Assembly (NCBI GenBank): GCA_026991005.1
Contig: JALXCH010000493.1
Location: 1 to 13,069 of the forward strand
Length of the DNA: 13,069 bases
Source: Calditrichia bacterium
GTDB taxonomy: Bacteria; Calditrichota; Calditrichia; RBG-13-44-9
Reading direction: 5' to 3'
Shown here: in pieces, positions 12,920 to 13,069 of the stretch
How positions within the stretch are numbered: position 1 is the stretch's first letter
Layout: each line of letters starts with the position of its first letter
Position numbers and translations under genes: made by a program
Notes under the pieces: generated by a model
The model's database searches: none
What the model was told of the DNA's origin: nothing
What the model saw: the letters and a program-made list of their open reading frames with translations, nothing else

Positions 12920-13069
12920 AATATTCATTTCATCCAGAAGCTAAAATTGAACTTAATGAAGGGGTGAATTATTATGAAAAGTTTCAGCCTGGATTAGGTT
13001 TAGAATTTCTTAAAGAAGTTTATGCAACGATTCAACGTATTTTAGAGTATCCTCAAGGATGGCCTACTC
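12916..13069 (+). CDS. ParE/RelE-like toxin, truncated by window end
   Basis: The first 51 codons of a toxin gene that runs off the right edge. ATG 12916 overlaps the antitoxin stop by four bases. The visible sequence (FHPEAKIELNEGVNYYEKFQ, then PGLGLEFLKEVYATIQRILE, then YPQGWPT) has the ParE/RelE plasmid-stabilisation pattern: an opening strand, A-EL-E-V-YYE, PGLG--FL-EV, and a helix ending in YP-GWP. The catalytic or binding C-terminal part is outside the window. It is expected to be followed by an attC site whose R'' box reads GCATAAC if the cassette model is right. Confidence 0.82.
   Translation, partial: MKYSFHPEAKIELNEGVNYYEKFQPGLGLEFLKEVYATIQRILEYPQGWPT

Larger units (their letters stand above)
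5048..13069 (+). mobile_element. Integron-type gene-cassette array (no integrase in window)
   Basis: Seven consecutive units in one orientation are separated by six attC-like sites. Predicted cassettes: 5048-7090 (OLD nuclease), 7091-10676 (propeller protein and subtilase), 10677-11074 (non-coding), 11075-11636 (hicA remnant and hicB), 11637-12230 (antitoxin and toxin), 12231-12601 (non-coding, second copy), 12602 to beyond the end (antitoxin and toxin). Evidence that these are true cassettes: the bases after each upstream cut and the R'' box at the end of the same cassette are exact 7-base reverse complements for cassettes 1 (GTTATGT/ACATAAC), 2 (GTTAGGC/GCCTAAC) and 5 (GTTATGC/GCATAAC), and 6 of 7 for cassette 3, as required if each once existed as a circle. 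No intI-like gene is visible, so this may be a CALIN or part of a larger integron. Confidence 0.8.

Overview
The window looks like a bacterial chromosome of the FCB type, most like Calditrichota, Ignavibacteriota or Marinimicrobia. The main pointer is the subtilisin-like protease at 8107-10611, which ends in a YPNPFNPTT-type C-terminal secretion tag. Lipoproteins, an outer-membrane barrel candidate and strong AAGGAGG-type ribosome binding sites with TTG starts fit this. No rRNA or tRNA was seen, so the phylum is an inference.

Left part (1-4701): about 660 bases with no convincing gene are followed by a compact four-gene plus-strand operon of moderate GC (662-4701). It encodes a CsgG/LpoB-like secreted protein, a lipoprotein with a CsgG/TolB-N-like region and a TPR, a lipoprotein with an Ig-like domain and a C-terminal YfaP/DUF2135-like domain, and a likely outer-membrane beta-barrel. 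All four appear to be exported and probably work together in the outer membrane. The function is unknown.

Right part (about 5048-13069): this is an integron-type gene-cassette array. Every unit is read left to right. Six attC-like sites were found (7025-7096, 10622-10682, 10983-11080, 11583-11642, 12152-12236, 12540-12607). Most have an imperfect hairpin whose left arm carries an extrahelical C and, 5-6 bases further in, an extrahelical A. On the bottom strand these are G and T, as in classical attC sites. The ends of the cassettes agree with each other: the bases just after the upstream cut are the reverse complement of the R'' box at the downstream end of the same cassette, exactly so in three cassettes. 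The cassettes are (1) an OLD-family ATPase/TOPRIM nuclease, (2) a 3.6-kb two-gene cassette with a TolB-like propeller protein and a tagged subtilase, (3) a non-coding cassette, (4) hicA (broken by a stop codon) with hicB, (5) an antitoxin-RelE/ParE toxin pair, (6) a second copy of the non-coding cassette, and (7) another antitoxin-ParE pair cut by the window end.

No integrase gene is present. The window is therefore either an interior or proximal part of an integron whose intI lies elsewhere, or an integrase-less attC cluster (CALIN). The cargo is typical of sedentary arrays (toxin-antitoxin pairs, a probable phage-defence nuclease), apart from the large protease cassette and the repeated non-coding cassette. 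A promoter-like sequence (TTGAAA-17-TACAAT, 4973-5001) lies just outside the first cassette, where it could drive the array.
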